Assembly: GCA_021814835.1 (NCBI GenBank)
Contig: JAKAHO010000007.1
Coordinates: 1-22,271, forward strand
Direction of reading: 5' to 3'
DNA from: a bacterium
GTDB lineage: Bacteria > Patescibacteriota > Minisyncoccia > UBA6257 > GWB1-50-10
DNA length: 22,271 bases
Shown here: piece by piece, positions 8,497 to 15,115 of the stretch
How the letters are laid out: each line of letters begins with the position of its first letter
How positions within the stretch are numbered: the first letter of the stretch is position 1
Notes under the pieces: generated by a model
Databases searched by the model: none
What the model saw: only the letters and a program-made list of their open reading frames with translations
Told to the model about the DNA's origin: nothing
Program-made: the position numbers and the translations under genes

Positions 8497-8829
8497 ATGG
8501 CAAAAAGAGACGAGCAAAATCAAAGAGAAAAACTCCGCCTTCGTATTAAATCATACGATGCGAAGCTCATCGATAATTCGGTGCGCCAGATTGTTGAGGC
8601 AATCAAGCGGCAGGGTGGGGATGTAGTAGGCCCCATCCCGCTTCCTACCGAGTTCAGAAAGTACTCGGTAAACCGTTCAACTTTCGTACACAAAAAGTCC
8701 GTAGACCAATACGAACTTCGCGTGCACAAGAGGCTCGTGGATATCATGAATCCCCAGCAGAAAATCATTGAATCGCTCACCGATCTCAATTTGCCTGCAG
8801 GTGTGGATGTGGAGATAAAGATGGGTTAG
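8497..8829 (+). CDS. rpsJ: 30S ribosomal protein S10
   Basis: The 110-residue S10 (uS10) belongs to the 30S head and, in other bacteria, also binds NusB in antitermination. The core fits the family: LRLRIKSYDAKLIDNS, then the loop with GPIPLPTEFRKYSVNRSTFVHKKS, and the end with LPAGVDVEIKMG. About ten charged residues (MAKRDEQNQR) precede the core. It starts 21 nt after tuf and is followed by a 116-nt gap holding a promoter and a hairpin. S10 therefore appears to travel with tuf, while the rest of its usual operon has its own start signal. Confidence 0.98.
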   Translation: MAKRDEQNQREKLRLRIKSYDAKLIDNSVRQIVEAIKRQGGDVVGPIPLPTEFRKYSVNRSTFVHKKSVDQYELRVHKRLVDIMNPQQKIIESLTDLNLPAGVDVEIKMG

Positions 8830-8841
8830 TCCGCATCAGTA

Positions 8842-8870
8842 TTGACTTTATATCGTTCGTACTTTAAGAT
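8842..8870 (+). promoter_or_regulatory. Promoter for the rplC-onward ribosomal protein cluster
   Basis: TTGACT (8842-8847), 17 bp, and TAAGAT (8865-8870) give 5/6 and 4/6 consensus matches at ideal spacing, in the gap between rpsJ and rplC. The -35 is identical to that of the tuf promoter. Transcription would start near 8877, leaving a leader of about 69 nt that contains the hairpin at 8901-8932. Confidence 0.55.
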
Positions 8871-8900
8871 AGTCGAGGTTTAGCCCAGATTTCATCTACT

Positions 8901-8932
8901 GAAAACGACAAGGCAGACCCCTTGTTGTTTTC
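8901..8932 (+). promoter_or_regulatory. Leader hairpin before rplC
   Basis: A 13-bp stem (8901-8913 with 8920-8932, one G-T wobble) closes the six-base loop CAGACC. It ends 13 nt before the rplC start. It has no T-run after it, so it does not look like a terminator. It may be an operator for a ribosomal protein (S10 operons are controlled by L4 in E. coli) or a structure that tunes rplC translation. The regulatory role is inferred. Confidence 0.5.
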
Positions 8933-8945
8933 ATAATACGTCTCT

Positions 8946-9377
8946 ATGGAAAAGGTAATTGCAAAAAAACAAAGAATGTCACAGATTTGGAGGAACGGCG
9001 TCGCTGTTCCCGTCACTCCGCTCCTTTGCGAAAAGGGCGATGTTGATGCATTTCTCGCGTCTCTTAAAGAGGGTGAGTTTGTGGCAGTTTCCGGCACGAG
9101 CCGCGGAAAGGGTTTCCAGGGCACGGTGAAGCGTTATGGTTTCCACGGAGGTCCGGCAACACACGGTCAGAAAGACCGTCTTCGCGCGCCGGGTTCGCTT
9201 GGTCCTACCGCACCGCAGCGCGTGCTTCCGGGACGCAAAATGGCGGGACACACGGGCAACGTCCGCGTGACCGTAAAGAATCTTATGGTTGCCGAAATTA
9301 AACTGGCAGAAAAAATCGTATTGGTACGCGGAGCAGTTCCGGGTAACCGCAACGGCGCTATCGAAATCCGCAAATAA
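8946..9377 (+). CDS. rplC: 50S ribosomal protein L3, unusually short
   Basis: The 143-residue protein is clearly L3 (uL3): it keeps the conserved SGTSRGKGFQGTVKR segment, the loop with GPATHGQKDR and GSLGPTAPQ, GRKMAGHTGN and the end LVRGAVPGNRNG. L3 contacts 23S rRNA near the peptidyl transferase centre and is an early assembly protein. Typical bacterial L3 is about 205-210 residues. Here the N-terminal strand (AKKQRMSQIWRNGVAVPVT) is joined after some 20-30 residues to the conserved core, so about 60 residues of the globular beta-barrel domain are missing. There is no frameshift or stop, so this is a compact form, not a fragment. It starts the promoter-driven cluster and lies 8 nt before rplD. 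Confidence 0.96.
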   Translation: MEKVIAKKQRMSQIWRNGVAVPVTPLLCEKGDVDAFLASLKEGEFVAVSGTSRGKGFQGTVKRYGFHGGPATHGQKDRLRAPGSLGPTAPQRVLPGRKMAGHTGNVRVTVKNLMVAEIKLAEKIVLVRGAVPGNRNGAIEIRK

Positions 9378-9385
9378 TTAATCCC

Positions 9386-10009
9386 ATGACCACGGAACTC
9401 TACAACCAGGAAAATAAGAAGGTCGGCACCATTGAGATGCCGAAGACGTTCTTTGGAACGACATGGAAACCCGATTTGGTTCACCAGGTTGTGGTTGCGT
9501 ATGTTTCAAACGCACGCCAGCTCACGTCCCACACGAAAGGACGCGCAGAAGTGCGCGGCGGAGGAAAGAAGCCGTGGGCCCAGAAGCACACAGGACGCTC
9601 ACGTCAGGGTTCAATCCGTTCTCCGATTTGGAAAGGCGGAGGCGTAGCGCACGGACCTGATGAGTTCCGCAACTACGGCAAGAAAGTAAACAAGAAGATG
9701 AAGCGCGGCGCGCTCGCATCCGTTCTCTCAAAGAAATTGAGCGATAAGGAGGTGACCGTCATCGATTCATTGGATTTTAAGAATCACAAGACGAAAGAAG
9801 TGGCAAACATGTTGAAGAATTTCTTCGACAAGAAGCCCAATGTGCTTTTCGTATCCGGCAAGAGCAACACATCGCTTTTTGTGTCTGCGCGCAATATCCC
9901 GAACGTGGAAATTGTGCACGCACGCGAATTGAACGCGATGAACGGTCTTCGCCACAAGCACATCATTTTTGAAAAGGGCGCAGTGGAAGAGTTAGCTGAA
10001 GTTAAATAA
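9386..10009 (+). CDS. rplD: 50S ribosomal protein L4
   Basis: The 207-residue L4 (uL4) is of normal length. The long loop that lines the exit tunnel is visible as the segment with GRAEVRGGGKKPWAQKHTGR through SPIWKGGGVAHGP (about residues 52-92). The C-terminal alpha/beta domain follows, with KRGALASVLSKKL and a late LNAMNGLRHKHIIFEKGAVEEL. In E. coli L4 also represses its own operon by binding the S10 leader. Whether that occurs here is unknown, but a leader hairpin lies before rplC. It has no Shine-Dalgarno sequence. Spacing is 8 nt from rplC and 6 nt to rplW. Confidence 0.98.
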   Translation: MTTELYNQENKKVGTIEMPKTFFGTTWKPDLVHQVVVAYVSNARQLTSHTKGRAEVRGGGKKPWAQKHTGRSRQGSIRSPIWKGGGVAHGPDEFRNYGKKVNKKMKRGALASVLSKKLSDKEVTVIDSLDFKNHKTKEVANMLKNFFDKKPNVLFVSGKSNTSLFVSARNIPNVEIVHARELNAMNGLRHKHIIFEKGAVEELAEVK

Positions 10010-10015
10010 TATTTT

Positions 10016-10378
10016 ATGAGCGTACTCGACGTAATGAAAAAGAAGGGCACGAAGGCGGCAGCGCCTGCAAAGAGCGAGACAGGCGCAGTGGTTAAACACG
10101 CGCACGTTGTCCGCAGCATTATTGTACGCCCTCATGTCAGCGAGAAGGCATACAGCCTCCACGCGCAGAACCAGTATGTCTTTATGGTGCTTCCGTCTGC
10201 AAATAAGATTATGGTGAAGGAAGAAGTCCAGCGCCGCTATAACGTTAAGGTTACCGACGTGAATATCACCGTTCACAAGGGAAAGCCGAAGCATTTCCGC
10301 GGACGCCCCTCGCAGGGTTCGGTCACCAAGAAAGCGTTCGTAACGCTTAAGGAAGGCGATAAAATAGAAATCGCATAA
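10016..10378 (+). CDS. rplW: 50S ribosomal protein L23
   Basis: The 120-residue L23 (uL23) sits at the tunnel exit, where trigger factor and SRP dock. The family core starts near residue 32 with RSIIVRPHVSEKAYSL and continues through QNQYVFMVLPSANKIMVKEEVQ, VTDVNITVHKGKPK and GRPSQGSVTKKAFVTL. The first 25-30 residues (MSVLDVMKKKGTKAAAPAKS) are a Lys/Ala-rich extension beyond the usual start. An internal ATG at 10034 would shorten it by six residues. The gene ends one base before the rplB start, so the two are probably translationally coupled. Confidence 0.97.
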   Translation: MSVLDVMKKKGTKAAAPAKSETGAVVKHAHVVRSIIVRPHVSEKAYSLHAQNQYVFMVLPSANKIMVKEEVQRRYNVKVTDVNITVHKGKPKHFRGRPSQGSVTKKAFVTLKEGDKIEIA

Positions 10379-10379
10379 T

Positions 10380-11213
10380 ATGAAACAGTATAAACCGACA
10401 ACTCAATCGCGCAGGCATATGAGCGTAGTAGAGTACCGCAAGCTTTTGACGCCGGGCGTCACGCGCTTGAAGTCTCTTACGAGCGGACGCGGCAATTTTG
10501 CCGGCCGTAACTCACAGGGCCGCATTACGATGCGCCATCAGGGAGGGGGCAACAAGAAAATCTACCGCGATGTCGATTTTGTGCAGAAGAAATTCGGCGT
10601 CCCTGGACGCATCGAATCTATTGAGTACGATCCGTATCGCACGGCATTTATCGCACGCATTTCTTATAAAGACGGAGACCGCCGTTATGTGTTGGCGCCG
10701 AAAGATATGAAAGTAGGCGATGTCATCGTTTCTTCAGAGACGTCGGCATTCACGCCCGGCAACCGCACTTCATTGAAGCGCATCCCTGTCGGCGTGTTCG
10801 TTCACAACGTTGAAATTACTCCGGGAAAGGGAGGTCAGTTCGCCCGTTCCGCAGGAGCGTCCGTTCAGGTGTTGGCGAACGAGGAGGGCTACACGCACTT
10901 GAAGATGCCGTCGGGAGAAGTCCGCAAAGTGCTTTGGGACTGCTACGGCACCATCGGTCAGGTTTCGAACATTGAACACAATCTTGTTGTCAGCGGAAAA
11001 GCGGGCCGCTCACGCTGGCTCGGTATCCGTCCGACTGTCCGCGGTAAGGTTATGAACCCCCGCGACCATCCGTACGGAGGAGGTGAGGGCCGCACGCAGC
11101 GCGGTACGAAGCGCCCGAAGACGAAGTGGGGAAAGATTACCGGAGGACGCAAGACGCGCAACAAGAAGAAGTGGTCGAGCAACCTTATCGTGTCTCGCAG
11201 ACCGAAAGAGTAA
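10380..11213 (+). CDS. rplB: 50S ribosomal protein L2
   Basis: The 277-residue L2 (uL2) is needed for subunit association and the peptidyl transferase centre. Recognisable blocks are GRNSQGRITMRHQGGGNK near residue 40, YDPYRTAFIARI, GVFVHNVEITPGKGGQFARS, and the C-terminal MNPRDHPYGGGEGRTQRG. The His of Asp-His-Pro, matching E. coli His229, is kept. The second His of the usual HPHGGG is Tyr. The ATG lies one base after the rplW stop. A 58-nt gap with a promoter-like site follows. Confidence 0.98.
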   Translation: MKQYKPTTQSRRHMSVVEYRKLLTPGVTRLKSLTSGRGNFAGRNSQGRITMRHQGGGNKKIYRDVDFVQKKFGVPGRIESIEYDPYRTAFIARISYKDGDRRYVLAPKDMKVGDVIVSSETSAFTPGNRTSLKRIPVGVFVHNVEITPGKGGQFARSAGASVQVLANEEGYTHLKMPSGEVRKVLWDCYGTIGQVSNIEHNLVVSGKAGRSRWLGIRPTVRGKVMNPRDHPYGGGEGRTQRGTKRPKTKWGKITGGRKTRNKKKWSSNLIVSRRPKE

Positions 11214-11216
11214 GGA

Positions 11217-11245
11217 TTGCCGAATCGAGATATTACTTGTATACT
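11217..11245 (+). promoter_or_regulatory. Internal promoter before rpsS
   Basis: TTGCCG (11217-11222), 17 bp, and TATACT (11240-11245) match the consensus at 4/6 and 5/6. The site lies in the longest gap inside the cluster, between rplB and rpsS. Transcription would start about 20 nt before the rpsS ATG at 11272. Confidence 0.45.
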
Positions 11246-11271
11246 AATCACCGTTTTCGAATCAATACATT

Positions 11272-11589
11272 ATGAGCCGATCAATAAGAAAAGGTCCTTG
11301 GGTGGATCCGAACTTAATAAAGAAAGTGTCCCGCATGAAACAGGGAGACCACACCGTCATTAAGACGTGGTCTCGTGATTCAGAAATTTCTCCGGAAATG
11401 GTGGGCTTTTCATTCGGCGTGCATAACGGCAAAGACTTCATTGAAGTAACGGTAGGCGAGGACATGATCGGACATAGGTTCGGCGAGTTCTCACTGACCC
11501 GCAAGTTCATCAAGCACGGCGGAAAGATGCAGCGTGACCTCGAAAAGGCGCCTGCTGCTCCCGCTGCCGCACCTGCTGCAAAGAAATAA
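11272..11589 (+). CDS. rpsS: 30S ribosomal protein S19
   Basis: The 105-residue S19 (uS19) forms part of the 30S head next to S13. The start MSRSIRKGPWVDPNLIKKV, the middle IKTWSRDSEISPEMVG, and GHRFGEFSLTRKFIKHG are all family hallmarks. The last 15 residues are an Ala/Pro tail (APAAPAAAPAAKK) beyond the conserved end. The upstream gap holds a candidate promoter, and the ATG is preceded by AATACATT with no Shine-Dalgarno sequence. It lies 9 nt before rplV. Confidence 0.98.
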   Translation: MSRSIRKGPWVDPNLIKKVSRMKQGDHTVIKTWSRDSEISPEMVGFSFGVHNGKDFIEVTVGEDMIGHRFGEFSLTRKFIKHGGKMQRDLEKAPAAPAAAPAAKK

Positions 11590-11598
11590 ACACACCAC

Positions 11599-12108
11599 AT
11601 GCAAACCGTCTCTGCAAAACTTAAATACATGCACATGTCCTCAAGGAAAGTACGCCTTGCGGCTAATGTCATTAAGAATATGTCCGTGAACGATGCGGAG
11701 GCGCAGCTTGTAGTTACCGCAGGAAGAACCAGCGCTCCTCTTTTGCGCCTTCTTCGCAGTGCAGCTGCTAACGCGACGCACAACGCGAAGCTTGATCCGA
11801 ACACGCTCTACATTAAAGAGATTCGTGTTGATGGAGGCCCCATGACAAAGAAGTGGACGCCCCGCGCACGCGGAAGCGCAAGCAAGATTGAGAAGAAGAC
11901 CAGCCACATTACGATTGTGCTTGGCGTACGCGAACCTAAGGTGAAGCGCTATAACATTGTTCCTGCAAAGAAGACTGAGGCGGCGAAACCTGCGAAGAAG
12001 TCTGCAGAGACGAAGACGAAGCACGCGCACGATGAAAAATCAGGCGCTGAGAAACCGAAGGAGGCACCGCGAACGGCTCCGAAAATCTTCAGCAGAAAAG
12101 CAATCTAA
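11599..12108 (+). CDS. rplV: 50S ribosomal protein L22 with a long charged C-terminal tail
   Basis: The 169-residue protein contains the L22 (uL22) core in residues 1-112. Visible parts are MSSRKVRLAANVIKNMSVNDAEAQL, LLRSAAANATHN, and the tunnel-lining hairpin KKWTPRARGSASKIEKKTSH followed by ITIVLGV. Usual bacterial L22 is about 110-115 residues. The remaining 57 residues are a Lys/Ala/Glu-rich tail that ends in APKIFSRKAI. The tail is probably disordered and exposed near the tunnel exit or rRNA; its role is unknown. The gene lies 5 nt before rpsC. Confidence 0.97.
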   Translation: MQTVSAKLKYMHMSSRKVRLAANVIKNMSVNDAEAQLVVTAGRTSAPLLRLLRSAAANATHNAKLDPNTLYIKEIRVDGGPMTKKWTPRARGSASKIEKKTSHITIVLGVREPKVKRYNIVPAKKTEAAKPAKKSAETKTKHAHDEKSGAEKPKEAPRTAPKIFSRKAI

Positions 12109-12113
12109 ATCAT

Positions 12114-12800
12114 ATGGCACGAAAGATTAATCCCAACACACTTCGCTTAGGCATCACCATTCCTTGGTCCAGCCGCTGGTTTTTGACCAAGAAATCGAAG
12201 TACTTTATCGAAGAGGATTATATGATCCGCGAGTTTGTGAACGAGGCTCTTAAAGAAGCGGGTATTGCCGCACTTGATATTGAGCGCACGAGCGACGTGG
12301 TCCGCGTGAATATCCGCGCTTCAAAGCCGGGCTTCATCATCGGCCGCGGCGGAAAGGGAATTGATGAGCTTCGCGAGAAACTTGTCCGCAAGATTAAGAA
12401 GCTCCGCGTGGCGAACAAAGTGCCGACGATATTCGCATTGAACCTTAATGTTGAGGAGTTGAAGCGCACGGAAATTTCCTCAGCGGTCATCGGCCAGCAG
12501 ATTGCTGCCGAAATCGAAAAGCGCCAGCCCTACCGCAAGATTTTGAAACGCTCGGTGGAAAGCGCGATGCAGAACCGCGATGTAAAAGGAGTAAAGATTA
12601 AACTTTCCGGCCGTTTGAACGGCGCAGAAATCTCACGCGTTGAGTGGCTTGCAAAGGGCCGTATGCCGTTGCAGACCATCCGCGCGAACATCGATTACGC
12701 AGAAGTAACGTCATTTAACAGTTACGGAACTATCGGCGTGAAGGTCTGGATTTACAAGGGCGAAGTTTTTGAAGAAAAGAAAGAAGGAAAAAATTCCTAG
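12114..12800 (+). CDS. rpsC: 30S ribosomal protein S3
   Basis: The 228-residue S3 (uS3) lines the mRNA entry site with S4 and S5. The start ARKINPNTLRLGIT, with a Trp-containing segment, fits the family. The KH domain motif GFIIGRGGKGIDELREKL lies near residues 76-93, and the C-terminal domain has KRSVESAMQNRDVKGVKIKL, GRLNGAEISRVEW and GTIGVKVWIYKGE. Length is normal. It ends in a short charged tail (EEKKEGKNS) with a TAG stop, 3 nt before rplP. Confidence 0.98.
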   Translation: MARKINPNTLRLGITIPWSSRWFLTKKSKYFIEEDYMIREFVNEALKEAGIAALDIERTSDVVRVNIRASKPGFIIGRGGKGIDELREKLVRKIKKLRVANKVPTIFALNLNVEELKRTEISSAVIGQQIAAEIEKRQPYRKILKRSVESAMQNRDVKGVKIKLSGRLNGAEISRVEWLAKGRMPLQTIRANIDYAEVTSFNSYGTIGVKVWIYKGEVFEEKKEGKNS

Positions 12801-12803
12801 TAT

Positions 12804-13214
12804 ATGTTGCAACCCAAGAGACAAAAACACAGGAAGCAGCAGAAAGGACGCTCACGCGGACGCTTGGTTGAGACGCGCGGAACGACTCTTTCCTACGGCA
12901 CGTTCGGACTCCAGGCGCTTGAAGCTGCATGGATGACGGCCAACCAGATTGAAGCAGGCCGCAAGACGATTGCGCACAGCATGAACCGCGAAGGCAGGCT
13001 TTGGATCCGCATCTTCCCCGACAAGCCGGTGACGAAACTTCCTCCGGAAGTAACCCTCGGTGGTGGTAAGGGTGAAATCGACCGCTATGTATTTCCTGTT
13101 AAACCCGGACGCATCCTTTATGAAATCGACGGCGTAAACCTCGCAACCGCGACGCGCGCGCTCAAGATGGCGGGTCACAAGATGCCGGTGAAAACGAAAA
13201 TTGTTTCACGATAA
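12804..13214 (+). CDS. rplP: 50S ribosomal protein L16
   Basis: The 136-residue L16 (uL16) contacts the A-site tRNA elbow and the peptidyl transferase region. It shows MLQPKRQKHRKQQKGRSRG, GTFGLQALEAAWMTANQIEA, a short RIFPDKPVTKLP segment and GRILYEIDGV. Near the tRNA-facing tip the family segment R-M-G-K-G-K-G reads T-L-G-G-G-K-G, so the Arg that E. coli hydroxylates (Arg81) is Thr. It is 3 nt from rpsC and 4 nt from rpmC. Confidence 0.98.
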   Translation: MLQPKRQKHRKQQKGRSRGRLVETRGTTLSYGTFGLQALEAAWMTANQIEAGRKTIAHSMNREGRLWIRIFPDKPVTKLPPEVTLGGGKGEIDRYVFPVKPGRILYEIDGVNLATATRALKMAGHKMPVKTKIVSR

Positions 13215-13218
13215 ATTT

Positions 13219-13434
13219 ATGAACAAGAAAGATCTTGCAACAATGAAGAATAAGCCGGTGGCTGAAATCGAGAAGGAACTCCATGAGCTTCGCGCGAAAC
13301 TTGTGAATCTTAAATTTGACCTCCAGGCAGGCAAAGTGAAGAACATTCACGATGTGCACGTGGTGAAGAAGAGCATCGCTCAGTTGCTCACCGTCATGCA
13401 CGAAAGGTCATTGACCGAGGCAGCGGCCAAATAA
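13219..13434 (+). CDS. rpmC: 50S ribosomal protein L29
   Basis: The 71-residue L29 (uL29) is a small coiled pair of helices beside the tunnel exit. The family signature ELHELRAKLVNLKFDLQAGK and the later KKSIAQLLTVMHER are present. ATG 13219 is chosen over an in-frame TTG at 13201, because the TTG lies inside the end of rplP. It has a normal length, 4 nt after rplP and 9 nt before rpsQ. Confidence 0.96.
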   Translation: MNKKDLATMKNKPVAEIEKELHELRAKLVNLKFDLQAGKVKNIHDVHVVKKSIAQLLTVMHERSLTEAAAK

Positions 13435-13443
13435 CGAAACGAT

Positions 13444-13671
13444 ATGAGAAAATTACAAGGAATCGTGGTCTCGGATAAGATGCAGAAGACGCGCGTAGTC
13501 GCCGTCGACCGCATGAAGAAGCATCCCCGCTACGATAAATATTTCACCGTCACCGAGCGCTTTAAGGCGCATGACGAAAAGAACGAATTCAAGAAAGGGG
13601 ACAAGGTCACCATTCAGGAAGTTCGTCCGATGTCACGCGATAAACGCTGGACAATTGTAGCAAAAGCGTAG
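13444..13671 (+). CDS. rpsQ: 30S ribosomal protein S17
   Basis: The 75-residue S17 (uS17) has the OB-fold sequence of the family: RKLQGIVVSDKMQKTRVVAV, then HPRYDKYFTVTERFKAHDE, KKGDKVTIQEVRPMSRDKRW. It binds 16S rRNA early in 30S assembly. The length is slightly under the usual 80-90 because it has almost no C-terminal tail. Its last codons appear to contain a promoter for rplN. It ends with TAG. Confidence 0.97.
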   Translation: MRKLQGIVVSDKMQKTRVVAVDRMKKHPRYDKYFTVTERFKAHDEKNEFKKGDKVTIQEVRPMSRDKRWTIVAKA

Positions 13672-13676
13672 ATACT
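13648..13676 (+). promoter_or_regulatory. Internal promoter before rplN
   Basis: TGGACA (13648-13653), 17 bp, and GATACT (13671-13676) match the consensus at 5/6 and 4/6. The -35 lies inside the end of rpsQ and the -10 overlaps its stop codon. Transcription would start about 24 nt before the rplN ATG at 13707. This is where the spc operon begins in E. coli. Confidence 0.4.
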
Positions 13677-13706
13677 AGGTACACCCTTATTTAACCGAAA
13701 AAACGT

Positions 13707-14072
13707 ATGATTCAAGAGCGTTCCATATTAAAAGTTGCCGATAACAGCGGAGCAAAAACCGTGCGTTGTTTCCGTGTGCTTGGCGGCAGCAGGAAGCGCT
13801 ACGCGACCGTTGGTCAGATTATCGTTGCTTCGGTGCAGGTTGCGGAACCTCGCAAGCAGGTGAAGAAGAAGGACGTGGTGAAGGCGCTTGTGGTGCGCAC
13901 CCGCAACACGATTCGCCGTGCAGACGGTTCGTACGTCCGCTTTGACGATAACGCGGTGGTGCTGATTGAAAAAGATGAGCCCCGCGGAACGCGTATTTTC
14001 GGTCCTATTCCCCGCGAAATCAAAGAAAAAGGTTACGATACAATTGCATCACTTGCTGAAGAGCTCGTGTAA
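13707..14072 (+). CDS. rplN: 50S ribosomal protein L14
   Basis: The 121-residue L14 (uL14) forms the intersubunit bridge with 16S rRNA and the binding site for the silencing factor RsfS. Family blocks are ERSILKVADNSGAKTVRCFRV, GGSRKRYATVGQIIVASV, KKKDVVKALVVRTRNTIRR, and a C-terminal GTRIFGPIPREIKEKGY. Length is normal. A 35-nt gap with a promoter-like site precedes it. It lies 20 nt before rplX. Confidence 0.98.
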   Translation: MIQERSILKVADNSGAKTVRCFRVLGGSRKRYATVGQIIVASVQVAEPRKQVKKKDVVKALVVRTRNTIRRADGSYVRFDDNAVVLIEKDEPRGTRIFGPIPREIKEKGYDTIASLAEELV

Positions 14073-14092
14073 TCTCTAGACTCCAAAAGAAT

Positions 14093-14398
14093 ATGAACAT
14101 CAAGAAAGGCGACACAGTAAAAATATTGACGGGCAAAGACCGCGCAAAAACCGGAAAGGTTTCGCGTGTTGATGTTTCATCCGGAAAAGTATTCGTGGAG
14201 GCATTGAATTTATATAAAAAGCACGTCCGTCCGAAGCGCCAGGGCGAGAAAGGCGAGATTGTTTCAATCGCACGCCCGATGGATATTTCGAATGTGGCAA
14301 TCGTATGCGGCAGCTGCAATAAGCAGACCCGCGTCGGTCACCGCACGGAAGGCGACAAAAAGGTCCGCGTATGCGCAAAGTGCAAGGCGACTATTTAA
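14093..14398 (+). CDS. rplX: 50S ribosomal protein L24
   Basis: The 101-residue L24 (uL24) starts with the KOW motif segment KKGDTVKILTGKDRAKTGKV and continues with LYKKHVRPKRQGEKGEI. It is an assembly initiator of the 50S subunit. The C-terminus carries two CxxC pairs (Cys72/75 and Cys94/97), a probable zinc ribbon, as in many bacterial L24 proteins. It lies 20 nt after rplN and 5 nt before rplE. Confidence 0.97.
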   Translation: MNIKKGDTVKILTGKDRAKTGKVSRVDVSSGKVFVEALNLYKKHVRPKRQGEKGEIVSIARPMDISNVAIVCGSCNKQTRVGHRTEGDKKVRVCAKCKATI

Positions 14399-14403
14399 TA
14401 CTT

Positions 14404-14916
14404 ATGACCAAGGCAAAGAAAACAAACTCGCACGTGAGCACGGATCTTTTGAAGATTGTTATTAACTGCGGCATCGGAAAGCTCCGCAGCCAGTCACAGT
14501 TCGACGAAAAGGTTCTTCCGGAAATCGAGAAGGAAATCGCAACCATCACCGGCCAGAAACCGGCTGAGCGCGTAGCAAAGAAATCTATCTCGACGTTTAA
14601 AATCCGCGAAGGAGAAGTCGTAGGGCTTCAGGTAACCCTCCGCAAGCACCGCATGAATGATTTCCTCACGAAAGTGTCAAGCATCGTTCTTCCGCGTGTG
14701 AAAGACTTCCGCGGTCTTGAGCTTTCGAACGTTGACCATGACGGCAACTTGAACTTCGGTTTCCGCGAGCAGACCGTGTTTCCTGAAATCAATCCGGAGC
14801 GCTCACGCGTTACGTTCGGCATGCAGGTAACGGTTGTGCCCCGCAAGAAGGATCGCGAGGCGGCAATTGCGTTATACAGGTCTCTTGGGGTACCATTGAA
14901 ACACTCTGATAAGTAA
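14404..14916 (+). CDS. rplE: 50S ribosomal protein L5
   Basis: The 170-residue L5 (uL5) binds 5S rRNA and contacts P-site tRNA. It is recognised from LLKIVINCGIGKL, TGQKPAERVAKKSISTFKIREGE, VTLRKHRMNDFL, VKDFRGLELSNVDHDGNLNFGF and the VFPEINPE segment. Most bacterial L5 proteins have about 179 residues. Here the N-terminal helix before the first strand is reduced to about 16 residues. ATG 14404 is chosen; an in-frame ATG at 14371 lies inside rplX and would add residues unlike L5. It ends 2 nt before rpsN. Confidence 0.97.
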   Translation: MTKAKKTNSHVSTDLLKIVINCGIGKLRSQSQFDEKVLPEIEKEIATITGQKPAERVAKKSISTFKIREGEVVGLQVTLRKHRMNDFLTKVSSIVLPRVKDFRGLELSNVDHDGNLNFGFREQTVFPEINPERSRVTFGMQVTVVPRKKDREAAIALYRSLGVPLKHSDK

Positions 14917-14918
14917 TT

Positions 14919-15104
14919 ATGGCAAAAACATCAGTAATCGCGCGGTCAAAAAAGAAGCCGAAGTTTTCCACCCGTATCGTGAAGCGTTGTTTCCGTTGCG
15001 GTAGAAAGCGCGGGTATATGAATGATTTCAATCTTTGCAGAATTTGCTTCAGAGAGATGGCAAGTCGCGGAGAAATCCCCGGAGTAAAGAAAGCATCCTG
15101 GTAA
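14919..15104 (+). CDS. rpsZ: 30S ribosomal protein S14, zinc type
   Basis: The 61-residue protein is the short, zinc-binding form of S14 (uS14, also called rpsN type Z). Four cysteines form two CxxC pairs (Cys24/27 and Cys40/43) around the RKRGYMNDFNL segment, and the end RGEIPGVKKASW is typical. It sits in the 30S head. Use of the zinc form in the main operon is usual in Gram-positive and CPR bacteria. It is only 2 nt from rplE and 11 nt from rpsH. Confidence 0.98.
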   Translation: MAKTSVIARSKKKPKFSTRIVKRCFRCGRKRGYMNDFNLCRICFREMASRGEIPGVKKASW

Positions 15105-15115
15105 TTCTACATCAC

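Noticed and set aside
7801..8523. 240-codon open frame on the minus strand inside tuf
   Set aside because: Antisense shadow of EF-Tu; the translation resembles no known protein.
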